Shown here: positions 27,107 through 38,015 of the stretch, in pieces
Layout: every line of letters starts with the position of its first letter
Numbering within the stretch: position 1 is the first letter of the stretch
Origin: Constrictibacter sp. MBR-5
Lineage (GTDB): Bacteria > Pseudomonadota > Alphaproteobacteria > JAJUGE01
Assembly (NCBI RefSeq): GCF_040549485.1
Contig: NZ_JBEPTK010000001.1
Span: 558,001 to 622,000, forward strand
Direction of reading: 5' to 3'
DNA: 64,000 bases
Program-made: the position numbers and the translations under genes
The notes under the pieces: model-generated
Database searches by the model: none
What the model saw: only the letters and a program-made list of their open reading frames with translations
Told to the model about the DNA's origin: nothing

Positions 27107-27512
27107 CTAGTTTGGCAGCAAAGACAACGTAATTGCGACCATATCAGCGCAGACTTGTAATAACAAAACCAGATCTCCCGGAAGTTCTGGCCGCAAATTG
27201 ACCAGCTTTGGTTCTGCGACTGACACACGATATTCTGTAGGAGGGGCGAACAGATTCATGCTGGCACAGGATACGCGGGCTCCGGTCGTGGCCATGCGAG
27301 AACGAGAGGGGTGAGGCGGCTTCGCTCTCTCGCTCTCGTCGAGATCTTCGACAAATGCGGAAAGATCGGACTGTAGCGCGCGAGAGATCCCCCACCGCCT
27401 TGAACATCAACATCCCAGGCAAGCCGCCGGTGATCAGGCCAAAGATCGCCCCGGCAGCTTTACCGAGCATGGTGCGGCCTTCGACATCGAGACCCCGTAT
27501 GATCCCCAACAC
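27107..27512 (-). pseudogene. apparently frameshifted small membrane-protein gene
   Basis: On the minus strand a frame opens at GTG 27512, behind GAGGGAG, and reads a glycine-zipper-like membrane segment ([20 protein letters not shown]) to VGDLSRA. After that the frame becomes Arg-rich and implausible. The neighbouring frame, open from about 27408, continues with a protein-like LQSDLSAFVEDLDESERAK and ends at 27107. The switch would fall in the alternating GCGCGCG at 27376-27382. One missing or extra base there would join both halves into one protein of about 135 residues. Sequencing error, pseudogene and programmed frameshift are all possible. No family recognised. Confidence 0.35.
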
Positions 27513-27599
27513 GCGCTCCCTCGCAACCGCAGCGCCGCAAACTCAGAGGGTCGCACGCTCGATGCTGAGACAACGTTAATCGGCCCCTCCACTTCGAAT

Positions 27600-27614
27600 G
27601 GTCCCCTTTTGTTC
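27600..27614 (+). promoter_or_regulatory. candidate LexA box upstream of uvrA
   Basis: GGTC, seven bases, GTTC: one mismatch from the alphaproteobacterial SOS box GTTC-N7-GTTC, 80 bases before the uvrA ATG. uvrA is a classic SOS gene, which supports the reading; the mismatch weakens it. Confidence 0.4.
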
Positions 27615-27694
27615 TTTTTTCCCGCTTTTGCCCCGGCCCTCGCCGCCCTATCTTGCGCAGTCTCGGCACCGTGCTTCGAAGGCGTTCCCCGCCC

Positions 27695-30574
<2,880 letters not shown>

Positions 30575-30580
30575 GGGCGC

Positions 30581-30928
30581 CTACTTCAGCGCCGCCTCGT
30601 AGTCCGCCGGCCTGAACCCGACCAGCAGCCGCCCCTTCAGGTCGAGCACCGGCCGCTTGATCATCGAGGGCTGCGCCAGCATCAGGGCCAGCGCCTTGGT
30701 CTCGTTCAGATCCGCCTTGTCCGCCTCCGGCAGCTTGCGGAACGTCGTGCCCGCGCGGTTCAGCAGGGTCTCCCAGCCGACCTGCCCGGCCCACCCCTCC
30801 AGCGTCGGTCGGTCGATCCCCGCCGTCTTGTAGTCGTGGAAGGCGTAGGCGACGCCCCGCTGGTCGAGCCAGGCGCGGGCCTTCTTCATCGTGTCGCAGT
30901 TCTTGATGCCGTAGACCGTCACCGTCAT
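30581..30928 (-). CDS. ArsC/Spx/MgsR-family protein (YffB-like)
   Basis: Thioredoxin-fold protein of 115 residues in the ArsC/Spx family. It starts MTVTVYGIKNCDTMKKARAW at 30928, where GGAGGG gives a good ribosome site; the frame upstream is unsupported. The single cysteine in KNCDTMKKA is followed by HDYKTAGIDRPTLEGW and the C-terminal SMIKRPVLDLKGRLLVGF, the YffB-like variant. These are usually called arsenate reductases, but YffB-type members lack a proven arsenate role and may act with glutathione. It converges on uvrA. Confidence 0.9.
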   Translation of the reverse strand: MTVTVYGIKNCDTMKKARAWLDQRGVAYAFHDYKTAGIDRPTLEGWAGQVGWETLLNRAGTTFRKLPEADKADLNETKALALMLAQPSMIKRPVLDLKGRLLVGFRPADYEAALK

Positions 30929-31052
30929 GTCCGCCCTCCGATCGCCCCCCTGCGTCAATGTCCCGGGCAGCCGCCCGGTTGCCGCCGCAGAGCTTCGCTG
31001 CGGACCTTAGACCGCCTCGTCGGTCCCCAGAAGCCGCTCGGGCCGAGATCGC

Positions 31053-32753
31053 TCAAGCGGCCAGAGCCGCGTCGATCTCCGCCGCGCCGTCCTCCCCTGC
31101 GTCAAGCGGATCGCGCGGCAGCAGGCGGTGGCGCAGGACCATGCGGGCGAGGGTCAGGCGGCGGGGGTCGTCGAGCTTCGCCGCCTCCCAGGCCATCGCG
31201 GCGGCGGTGGTGACGTTGTAGAGCGCCGTCGCCGCCTGACGCGTCAGAATCTCGCCGCCTTCGGCCACCGCGCGCCGCGCCAGGGCCGACGCGCGCTCCA
31301 GTACCGGCGGCAGTTCCGGCATGTTACCCGCCTCGGCCAGCAGGCCGTTCACATGGAGGGTGAGTGCCTCCAGGCTGCCCTCGCGCTTGACCGCGCGCAT
31401 GACGTCGAGCGCCACGATGTTGCTGGTGCCCTCCCATATCGAGCCGAGGTGGGCATCGCGCAGCAAGCGCGCGTCCGGCCATTCCTCGATGTAGCCGCAG
31501 CCGCCGCGCACCTCCATCGCGTCGCCGGTGACGCGGCGCGCATCCCGGCAGGCGCGGAACTTGATCAGCGGCGTCATGATGCGCAGCAGCGCGTAGGCAC
31601 CCTCCTCGCCGGCGTCCGAGCGGCGCAGCACCTCGGCGGTCTGGAAGGCCATCGTCCGCGCCTGCTCCATCGGCAGGATCATCTTGGCGAGTTGGCGGCG
31701 CATCAGCGGCAGTTCGATCAGACGACGGCCGAAGGCGACGCGGTTGTTCGCGACGTGCAGCGCCTCGGTGACGGCGCGGCGCATCAGTCCCGCGGCGCGG
31801 ACACCGTTCGACAGGCGCGAATTGTTGATCATGTCGGCCATCTGCCGGAAGCCCGCACCGGCCTCGCCGACCATCCAGGCGGTCGCCCCCTCGAGCCGGA
31901 TCTCGCCCGAGGCCATCGAGCGGGTGCCCAGCTTGTCCTTCAGCCGCACGATCCGATAGGCGTTCGCCGTGCCGTCCGGCAGGGTGCGCGGCAGCAGGAA
32001 CAGGCTGACGCTCTTCAGGCCCGGTCCCGCGTCGGCGCGGCGCGCCAGCACCATGGCGAGTTCGGCGTCGGCGTTCGAGCAGAACCACTTGTCGCCGGAC
32101 AGGCGCCACGTCCCGTCGTTCGCCGGATGCGCCTCGACCGCCGTGGCGGCGACGTCGGAGCCCGCACCCTGCTCGGTCATGAACATCGCCCCCTGGTAGA
32201 GCGCGTCCATGTCCTGGCTGGTCAGCGCCGGCAGGTAGCGCGCGACGAGATCGGGGCTGCCGAACTTGCGCAGGCTGCGGGTCAGGCTGTCGGTCATGCT
32301 CACCGGGCAGCACAGGCCGAACTCGGCCTGCACGAACAGATAGGTGATGGCGTATTTTGCCGCGGGCGGCATCGGTGCGTTCCAGCCCAGCACGCCGCCG
32401 CGGTGCGACAGCGCGGCGAGACCGTAGTCGCCGAACGCGATCTTCTCCATGGCGCGATAGGCGGGGTGGTAGTCGACCGCGTTGGCGTCCTCGCCACGGC
32501 GGGTGCGCGGGCGCAGCTCCGGGCCGTTGCGGTCGGCGATGCCTGCCAGTTCGTCCAATTCACCGCCGGCCAGTTCGCCCAGCCGGTCGAGATGCGGCTC
32601 CAGGTGCGCGCGCAGGCCCGCCGGCATGTAGAGGCCGAGCAGCCGGCCCAGGTTGGGATCTGCCCGCCAGAGGTTGGTGCCGCGGCTGTCCGGAATGTTC
32701 TCCGAACCGATCTGCGACAGGGCGACGGCGACGTTCGGGGCTGTATCGGGCAT
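31053..32753 (-). CDS. acyl-CoA dehydrogenase family protein, AidB-like
   Basis: Large acyl-CoA dehydrogenase-fold flavoprotein, 566 residues. AGGAGG precedes the ATG at 32753; a much longer open frame upstream overlaps the lysR gene and is a shadow. The N-terminal extension with GTNLWRADPNLGRLLGLYMP is like AidB. The central FAD region reads GAMFMTEQGAGSDVAATAVE and GDKWFCSNADAELAMVLARR, and the C-terminal part MEVRGGCGYIEEWPDARLLR and GSIWEGTSNIVALDVMRAVK, also AidB-type. AidB belongs to the alkylation response in E. coli, but many members are plain acyl-CoA dehydrogenases. Divergent from a LysR regulator that may control it. Confidence 0.88.
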   Translation of the reverse strand: MPDTAPNVAVALSQIGSENIPDSRGTNLWRADPNLGRLLGLYMPAGLRAHLEPHLDRLGELAGGELDELAGIADRNGPELRPRTRRGEDANAVDYHPAYRAMEKIAFGDYGLAALSHRGGVLGWNAPMPPAAKYAITYLFVQAEFGLCCPVSMTDSLTRSLRKFGSPDLVARYLPALTSQDMDALYQGAMFMTEQGAGSDVAATAVEAHPANDGTWRLSGDKWFCSNADAELAMVLARRADAGPGLKSVSLFLLPRTLPDGTANAYRIVRLKDKLGTRSMASGEIRLEGATAWMVGEAGAGFRQMADMINNSRLSNGVRAAGLMRRAVTEALHVANNRVAFGRRLIELPLMRRQLAKMILPMEQARTMAFQTAEVLRRSDAGEEGAYALLRIMTPLIKFRACRDARRVTGDAMEVRGGCGYIEEWPDARLLRDAHLGSIWEGTSNIVALDVMRAVKREGSLEALTLHVNGLLAEAGNMPELPPVLERASALARRAVAEGGEILTRQAATALYNVTTAAAMAWEAAKLDDPRRLTLARMVLRHRLLPRDPLDAGEDGAAEIDAALAA

Positions 32754-32831
32754 CGGGGGCCTCCTCTTCCTGACAGGCCAGAGATGGCGCCGCGGCGGCC
32801 GTGCCGGCAAACGATTTCGCCGGCCGGGGTC

Positions 32832-32846
32832 TTGAGCTACGCTCAA
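32832..32846 (+). promoter_or_regulatory. LysR-type operator touching lysR start
   Basis: TTGAGCTACGCTCAA is a perfect 6-bp inverted repeat around TAC and contains the LysR-class T-N11-A motif. It lies in the 96-base gap between the divergent AidB-like and lysR genes and ends three bases before the lysR ATG, so it overlaps the lysR ribosome-binding region. Autorepression plus control of the divergent gene is inferred. Confidence 0.55.
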
Positions 32847-32849
32847 CGC

Positions 32850-33743
32850 ATGACCCATCGCACCCTGCCGCCGCTGCATGCCGTGCGTGCTTTCGAGGCG
32901 GCGGCGCGCCATCTCAGCATGACCCGGGCGGCTGCCGAACTGAATGTGACGCCCGGCGCGATCAGCCGCCAGATCCGCGACCTGGAACTGCGGCTGCGCA
33001 CCGACCTCTTCGTGCGCGGACCGACCGGCCTCGCCCTGACAGGCGCCGGGACCGCGCTCTTCGATGCGGCGAAGGCGGCACTCGACACCCTGGCCACCGG
33101 CATCGCCCGCGCCCAGAAGGCGCCGGAACGGCAGGTCGTGAAACTCGGCGCCTATGCGGTGTTCGCCAGCCGCTGGCTGATCCCGCGGCTGCCGCACTTC
33201 TATGCACGCCACCCCGACGTCGACGTGGAGATCGTGACCATCGCCGACCCGCTGGAGCTGCCGCCGCACCGCTGCGATGCGGTCGTGACGGTGCATGACG
33301 GCCGCGCCATGCCCGGCTTCGATATCGTGCCGCTGGTCGCCATCGAGGCGGTGCCCGTCTGTGCGCCGCGGCTTCTCGGGCCGGAGCCGTTCGACCTCCG
33401 CGACCACCGCCTGCTGCACATCCGCCTGCGGCCGGACGACTGGCGCCGGTGGCTGCCGCTCGCCGGCATCGAGGACATCGACCCCGAGAGCGGCCTGTTC
33501 TTCGAAAGCATGGCGCTCGCCATGGACGCCGCCGCAGAGGGGCTGGGCGTGGCGCTCGCCATCCGCGCCCTCGCGGAAACGGACCTCGCGCAAGGCCGCC
33601 TCGCAATCCCGATCCCTGTCGCGCGGCGCAGTTCGCGCATCTTCGCCCTGATGCACGACAACGCACGCGCCCGCGACCCCGGCATCGCCGCCCTTCATGC
33701 CTGGCTGCAGGACGAGACGCGCGCCGATGCACCGGGGGCTTGA
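32850..33743 (+). CDS. LysR-family transcriptional regulator (GcvA-like)
   Basis: DNA-binding regulator of 297 residues from ATG 32850. The helix-turn-helix is at about 10-65 (PLHAVRAFEAAARHLSMTRA, AAELNVTPGAISRQIRDLEL, then LFVRGPTGLALTGAG). The effector domain begins near 90 (VKLGAYAVFASRWLIPRLPH) and resembles the GcvA/AmpR group. A perfect palindrome overlaps its start region. It is divergent from the AidB-like dehydrogenase gene and upstream of a FAH-family hydratase, either of which may be its target. Confidence 0.92.
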   Translation: MTHRTLPPLHAVRAFEAAARHLSMTRAAAELNVTPGAISRQIRDLELRLRTDLFVRGPTGLALTGAGTALFDAAKAALDTLATGIARAQKAPERQVVKLGAYAVFASRWLIPRLPHFYARHPDVDVEIVTIADPLELPPHRCDAVVTVHDGRAMPGFDIVPLVAIEAVPVCAPRLLGPEPFDLRDHRLLHIRLRPDDWRRWLPLAGIEDIDPESGLFFESMALAMDAAAEGLGVALAIRALAETDLAQGRLAIPIPVARRSSRIFALMHDNARARDPGIAALHAWLQDETRADAPGA

Positions 33744-33860
33744 GCGGACATCAAGGGGGCCGGCGGAATAGTCGTTCGACAGCCGCGCCGGCTCGGGGCC
33801 TATTCCGAAGCGATGACAAGGCGGGCCGGACGCCCGCGCTCCGTAGGAAGGACCGCCCGT

Positions 33861-34649
33861 ATGACCCCCGACGACGAAGCCCGTCTCGTCCGCCTCCTCG
33901 CCGACCTGCGCCGCGACCGCCGCCAGCAGAGCGGCCTGGATCCGGCGCTGGTACCGCCCGACGAGGCCGCCGCCTATCGCATCGCCGCCGAGGTCGCGGC
34001 CGAACTCGGCTGGGCGGTCGGCGGCTGGAAGATCGCGGCGATTAAGCCGGAGATGCAGCAGGCGCTGCGCACGAACGCGCCGATCTACGGCCGGGTCTTC
34101 CGCCAGTTCGTGACCGAGTCACCCGCTACCCTGCCCGGCCCGCAACTGCTCCGGCCGATCACCGAATGCGAGTATATGGTGCGGCTCGCCGCCGACCTGC
34201 CGCCGCGCGCCACGCCCTACAGCGAGGACGAAATCGCGGACGCCGTCGCCTCGGTCCATCCCGGTATCGAGGCGGCCGAGTGCCGATTCGCCCACGACGA
34301 CCGCTTCCCGCCCCTGCCGGCGATCCTCGCCGACGCCAGCGGCTCCGGCACGCTCATCCTCGGTCCGGCGATCCCGGACTGGCGGAACGCGGACATCCCG
34401 GGCCAGCCGATCGTGCTGACGGTGGACGGCCGCGAGCGCCGCCGCGGCACCGCCGCCGAGGCGCTCGACCATCCGCTGGCACCGCTGACATGGCTCGCCA
34501 ACGAACTGTCGCGCACCGGGATCGGCTTGGCAGCCGACGAGGTCGTCAGCACGGGCACCTGCACCGGCATGATCCTCGCCCGGCCCGGCGAAACCCACAC
34601 CGCCGACTACGGCGCCTTCGGCACGGTCACCGTCTCGTATTCCGCCTGA
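33861..34649 (+). CDS. 2-keto-4-pentenoate hydratase family protein (FAH superfamily)
   Basis: Divalent-metal enzyme of 262 residues related to 2-keto-4-pentenoate hydratases and oxalocrotonate decarboxylases of aromatic-compound breakdown. Start at 33861 follows GGAAGGACC. Features: YRIAAEVAAELGWAVGGWKI, the metal-binding LRPITECEYMVRLA (E-x-E pattern), HPGIEAAECRF, and the C-terminal GDEV-like GLAADEVVSTGTCTGMILAR with GETHTADYGAFGTVTVSY. It stands 118 bases after lysR and 42 bases before an enoyl-CoA hydratase on the same strand, suggesting a small catabolic unit. The true substrate is unknown. Confidence 0.86.
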   Translation: MTPDDEARLVRLLADLRRDRRQQSGLDPALVPPDEAAAYRIAAEVAAELGWAVGGWKIAAIKPEMQQALRTNAPIYGRVFRQFVTESPATLPGPQLLRPITECEYMVRLAADLPPRATPYSEDEIADAVASVHPGIEAAECRFAHDDRFPPLPAILADASGSGTLILGPAIPDWRNADIPGQPIVLTVDGRERRRGTAAEALDHPLAPLTWLANELSRTGIGLAADEVVSTGTCTGMILARPGETHTADYGAFGTVTVSYSA

Positions 34650-34691
34650 AGCCGGAGTAGACGGGCGGCATCACAGAAACGGACGCGCCCG

Positions 34692-35468
34692 ATGACCTAC
34701 GAATTCATCCGCTACGAGATCCTCGACAAGGTCGCCGAGATCACCCTCGACCGCCCGCCGGTGAACGCGATCACCATTCAGCTCGTCGAGGAACTGCTCG
34801 ACGCCGTCGCCAAGGCGGGCAAGGACGATGCGGTGCGTGCCGTCATCATCCGCAGCGCGCACAGGGTCTTCTGCGCCGGACTGGACCTCGACATCGTCCG
34901 CGGCAAGAGCGGCGTCGAGGTGAAGGGCTTCGTCGAGCGGCTCTATTTCGCTCTCAACGACATCCAGTACCGCCTCGGCAAGCCCAGCATCTCGGTGGTC
35001 GACGGACCGGCGCGCGCCGGCGGCATGACCATCGCGATCTCCTGCGACATGTTGATCGCCGGCGACAAGTCGACCTTCGGCTACCCGGAGATCGACGTCG
35101 GCCTGATTCCGGCGATCCACTTCGTCCAGCTCCCCCGCCTGGTCGGCAAGCATCAGGCGTTCGGCCCACTCTTCCTCGGCGAGCCTTTCGACGCCCAGAC
35201 CGCCTTCCGCATGGGCCTGGTCAGCGAACTGGTCCCCGCGGGCACCGCCCTGGAACGCGCCCGCGCCATCGCGCAGAAGTTCGCCGCGAAGTCGCCGATC
35301 GTCATGAAGCTCGGCCGCGACGCCTATGCCCGCGCCTGCGACGCCGACTTCCGCCGCTCGGTGGAGAACGTCGCCGAGACCTTCGCCCTGATCGCCGAGA
35401 CCGAGGACTGCCAGGAAGCCCTCACCGCGTTCGTCCAAAAGCGCGCGCCGAAGTTCAAGGGAAAGTAG
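34692..35468 (+). CDS. enoyl-CoA hydratase/isomerase family protein
   Basis: Crotonase-fold enzyme, 258 residues. Typical parts are EITLDRPPVNAITIQLVEEL, the oxyanion-hole region AVIIRSAHRVFCAGLDLDI near 55-70, KPSISVVDGPARAGGMTIAI and TFGYPEIDVGLIPAIHFVQL. The second oxyanion segment reads DGPARAGGMTIA in place of the usual GxAxGGG. In the usual catalytic region (PEIDVGLIPA) an acidic residue is less clear than in hydratases, so an isomerase or hydrolase role is possible. It sits between a FAH-family hydratase and meaB. Confidence 0.9.
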   Translation: MTYEFIRYEILDKVAEITLDRPPVNAITIQLVEELLDAVAKAGKDDAVRAVIIRSAHRVFCAGLDLDIVRGKSGVEVKGFVERLYFALNDIQYRLGKPSISVVDGPARAGGMTIAISCDMLIAGDKSTFGYPEIDVGLIPAIHFVQLPRLVGKHQAFGPLFLGEPFDAQTAFRMGLVSELVPAGTALERARAIAQKFAAKSPIVMKLGRDAYARACDADFRRSVENVAETFALIAETEDCQEALTAFVQKRAPKFKGK

Positions 35469-35572
35469 GCTCGACCGCCGGCGGAGGGATGGTCTGACAG
35501 GGCCTTCTCCGGTATCCCTGTGGCGGCGCCTTGAGCGGCCGACCGACCCTGGTACAGAGAGCCGAGAGACGA

Positions 35573-36595
35573 GTGCAGGCGAGTACATCAGCAGGCGATG
35601 AAGCGGATGGAACGGCCAGGATCGCCAACTTGGCCGCCTCCATCCGCAGCGGCGACCGCCGGGCGCTGGCGCGGGCGATCACGCTGATCGAGTCGACCCG
35701 CCCCGACCATCGCGCCGATGCCGAGGCGCTGCTGGAGGCATTGCTGCCCTATACGGGCAATTCCGTGCGGCTCGGCATCAGCGGCGTGCCCGGCGTCGGC
35801 AAGTCGACCTTCATCGAGGCGTTCGGCCTGCACCTGATCGACCGCGGGCACCGCATGGCAATCCTGGCGGTCGACCCGTCGTCCAAGCGCAGCGGCGGGT
35901 CCATCCTCGGCGACAAGACGCGCATGGCGGAACTGTCGCGCCGCTCGGAGGCCTATATCCGCCCCTCCCCCGCCGGCACGACGCTCGGCGGCGTCGCACG
36001 GCGCACGCGCGAGGCGATGCACGTCTGCGAGGCCGCCGGCTTCGACGTGATCGTCGTGGAGACCGTCGGCGTCGGCCAGTCGGAGACTGCGGTCGCCGAC
36101 ATGGTCGACATGTTCGTGCTGCTGCTGCTGCCGGGCGGCGGTGACGAGTTGCAGGGCATCAAGCGTGGCATCGTCGAACTGGCCGACCTCGTCGTCGTCA
36201 ACAAGGCCGACGGCGACCTCGCCGCGCAGGCGAGCCGCACGGCGTCGGACTATGCGCATGCGGTGCGGCTGCTGCGGCCGGCCTCCGCCGAATGGCAGGT
36301 CGAGGTGCTGCGCTGCTCCGCCCTCGAGGGCAAGGGCATCCCGGAGATCTGGGACGCGGTCGGCCGGTACCGCGACAAGCTCGGCGCCGTCGGCGAGATC
36401 GCCAAACGGCGCGGCGAACAGGCGCGTGCGTGGATGTGGGGAGAGATCGGCGAAACCCTGCTCGCGGCGCTCAAGCGGCATCCCGGCGTCCGCTCCCAGA
36501 TCGCCGACCTGGAGCGAGACGTGATCGCCGGGCGGATTCCGCCGGCGAAGGCCGCGCGGCGGATGATCGAGACGTTCCTATCCGGCCCGAACTGA
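35573..36595 (+). CDS. meaB: MeaB/ArgK-family GTPase (methylmalonyl-CoA mutase chaperone)
   Basis: G3E-family GTPase that protects and loads B12-dependent methylmalonyl-CoA mutase, 340 residues from GTG 35573, which has GAGAGA upstream; a TTG at 35531 is possible. Walker A is GISGVPGVGKSTFIEAFGLH, then LAVDPSSKRSGGSILGDKTR and MAELSRRSEAYIRPSPAG; Walker B is DVIVVETVGVGQSE and the base motif is VNKADGDL. No mutase gene is in the window, so the client enzyme is encoded elsewhere. It connects functionally with the B12 importer at 18-23 kb. Confidence 0.93.
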   Translation: MQASTSAGDEADGTARIANLAASIRSGDRRALARAITLIESTRPDHRADAEALLEALLPYTGNSVRLGISGVPGVGKSTFIEAFGLHLIDRGHRMAILAVDPSSKRSGGSILGDKTRMAELSRRSEAYIRPSPAGTTLGGVARRTREAMHVCEAAGFDVIVVETVGVGQSETAVADMVDMFVLLLLPGGGDELQGIKRGIVELADLVVVNKADGDLAAQASRTASDYAHAVRLLRPASAEWQVEVLRCSALEGKGIPEIWDAVGRYRDKLGAVGEIAKRRGEQARAWMWGEIGETLLAALKRHPGVRSQIADLERDVIAGRIPPAKAARRMIETFLSGPN

Positions 36596-36636
36596 CTCTC
36601 CACCGCCTGAGTCTCCGTCGACGGGGCTCTGCGGAC

Positions 36637-36665
36637 TTGACCTTTCAGCCCTCGCCCCGTACATA
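36637..36665 (+). promoter_or_regulatory. promoter of rpmB
   Basis: TTGACC (36637-36642), exactly 17 bases, TACATA (36660-36665): a near-consensus sigma-70 promoter. The rpmB ATG follows 56 bases after it. Confidence 0.65.
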
Positions 36666-36720
36666 GCGCCTTCCTTGCGGGGACCCACCCGCGAACAGTT
36701 CAATTTTCCGAGGACGTCCC

Positions 36721-37023
36721 ATGGCCCGGCGCTGCCAGATCACCGGCAAGGGCGCGTTGGTTGGCAACAATGTCAGCCACGCCAACAACAAGACGAAGCG
36801 GCGCTTCCTGCCCAACCTGCAGGAGACCTCGCTGATGAGCGACGTGCTGGGCACGGCGGTCCGCCTGCGACTGACGGTCAACGGCCTGCGCACGATCGAG
36901 AAGAACGGCGGCCTCGACGCGTGGCTGTCGAAGACCCCGGCGGGCAAGATGACCCCCGACATCCGCCGGCTGAAGCGCCGCGTGGCGCGCTGCGCCGAAA
37001 CGCGGCAGGCCGCAGCCGGCTGA
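36721..37023 (+). CDS. rpmB: 50S ribosomal protein L28
   Basis: Large-subunit ribosomal protein, 100 residues. It begins [29 protein letters not shown] (family N-terminus), followed by [20 protein letters not shown]. The length is greater than the 78 residues of E. coli L28 but usual for alphaproteobacteria, which carry a C-terminal extension. CGAGGA lies before the ATG. It has its own near-consensus promoter and a clear intrinsic terminator, so it is transcribed alone. Confidence 0.97.
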   Translation: MARRCQITGKGALVGNNVSHANNKTKRRFLPNLQETSLMSDVLGTAVRLRLTVNGLRTIEKNGGLDAWLSKTPAGKMTPDIRRLKRRVARCAETRQAAAG

Positions 37024-37073
37024 CGCCGACGCGCCCTGGTGACGGGGCGCTCGTGACTTTCGATCGCATGGGA

Positions 37074-37103
37074 GTGCGCCGTATCGCTGCGGCGCGCTTT
37101 TTT
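37074..37103 (+). terminator. intrinsic terminator after rpmB
   Basis: GTGCGCCG (37074-37081) pairs with CGGCGCGC (37090-37097) with one G-T wobble, followed directly by six T. It ends the rpmB transcript about 50 bases after the stop. Confidence 0.85.
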
Positions 37104-37148
37104 GCGTTCGACGAACCCCGTCGCGGGTAGAGTGCAGCCGGGGGGAAC

Positions 37149-38015
37149 ATGCCGGCGAACCAGGAAGACTTGGTGCGCATCGCGCGCGCCGCACTCGCAG
37201 ACATCGAGGGCCGCCCGCCGCTGAGTCTGGCGCCGGCCGGCCGTATGCGGCTGCGACTCCCCGTCCCCACCGCCGTCGCCGCCGCGTTCCTTCACCGTGA
37301 CCTTCGGCGTCAGTTCGGGCATCTCCTGAATCTGAATCGGCGCGCGCAGGCTATCGGCGAGGCCGACGCCAAGGATCGCGCCGACAGGGTCGAGGCACTG
37401 CTGAAGTCGGTTCCGGAGCATCCCACGCGGGTGCTCGTGGCGGCGGCAGCAGCGGTAATCTTCGTGTTGACCGCCTTCTTCTTCGACCTGAAGGAGATCG
37501 GCCTGCTGCTGAAGGTCACGGTCGCGACCCTTACGCTAGACTATACCGATGCGTACGATGCCGCGCTGAACCTGGAGGCCGGCGGCCTGTGGTGGCGCTT
37601 CCCGCTCTTTCTCACCCTCACTTATGCGGCGGCGCATGTCCTGCTGCTGCTCGGGTTCTCGCTGAAGCGGCAACTGCTGGAGCAGGCCGCCGAAGCGATG
37701 GCGGACGTCGAGCGACGTGCCGACGTCACGCGCTTCGACCGGTTGGCTGCCGCCCTTCAGCGCGAAGCGGACGGCGCACCACTGCCGCCCGCCGCGTTCG
37801 ATCAGCTGTCGATGGCCGTCCTCTATCTCGGGGCCGCCGCCAGCATGGGCGGCGTCGTCTTCTATATCGGCTGGATAACGGACCTCGCGGTGCTCCAGGC
37901 GGCGGCCGCGGTGAATCTCGTCATCGGCCTGGGCGTCGCCGCGATCGCTCTCGCGAAGTACCGGGGTGCGCGGGCATCCGTCCTCGCCCGCGCCCGGGAT
38001 CACAGTCGCCGGTAG
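37149..38015 (+). CDS. multi-pass membrane protein of unknown function
   Basis: Unrecognised protein of 288 residues. GGGGGGAAC directly precedes the ATG. The N-terminal 90 residues are soluble and basic. Hydrophobic segments follow at about 95-120 (LVAAAAAVIFVLTAFFFDL), 150-175 (FPLFLTLTYAAAHVLLLLGF) and a pair at 220-272 (AVLYLGAAASMGGVVFYIGW, NLVIGLGVAAIALAKY). Between them lies a charged helical region (LEQAAEAMADVERRADVTRF). It converges on the EPS ATPase gene and overlaps its end by 16 bases. Function not assigned. Confidence 0.75.
   Translation: MPANQEDLVRIARAALADIEGRPPLSLAPAGRMRLRLPVPTAVAAAFLHRDLRRQFGHLLNLNRRAQAIGEADAKDRADRVEALLKSVPEHPTRVLVAAAAAVIFVLTAFFFDLKEIGLLLKVTVATLTLDYTDAYDAALNLEAGGLWWRFPLFLTLTYAAAHVLLLLGFSLKRQLLEQAAEAMADVERRADVTRFDRLAAALQREADGAPLPPAAFDQLSMAVLYLGAAASMGGVVFYIGWITDLAVLQAAAAVNLVIGLGVAAIALAKYRGARASVLARARDHSRR

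Noticed and set aside
31128-32849. Long plus-strand extension upstream of lysR
   Set aside because: The frame is open by GC bias over the AidB-like gene; the LysR helix-turn-helix begins only at 32850.
33765-33806. GGAATAG and CTATTCC inverted pair before the FAH-family gene
   Set aside because: Arms of seven bases with a loop of about 28 bases and no T-tract or motif; likely chance.
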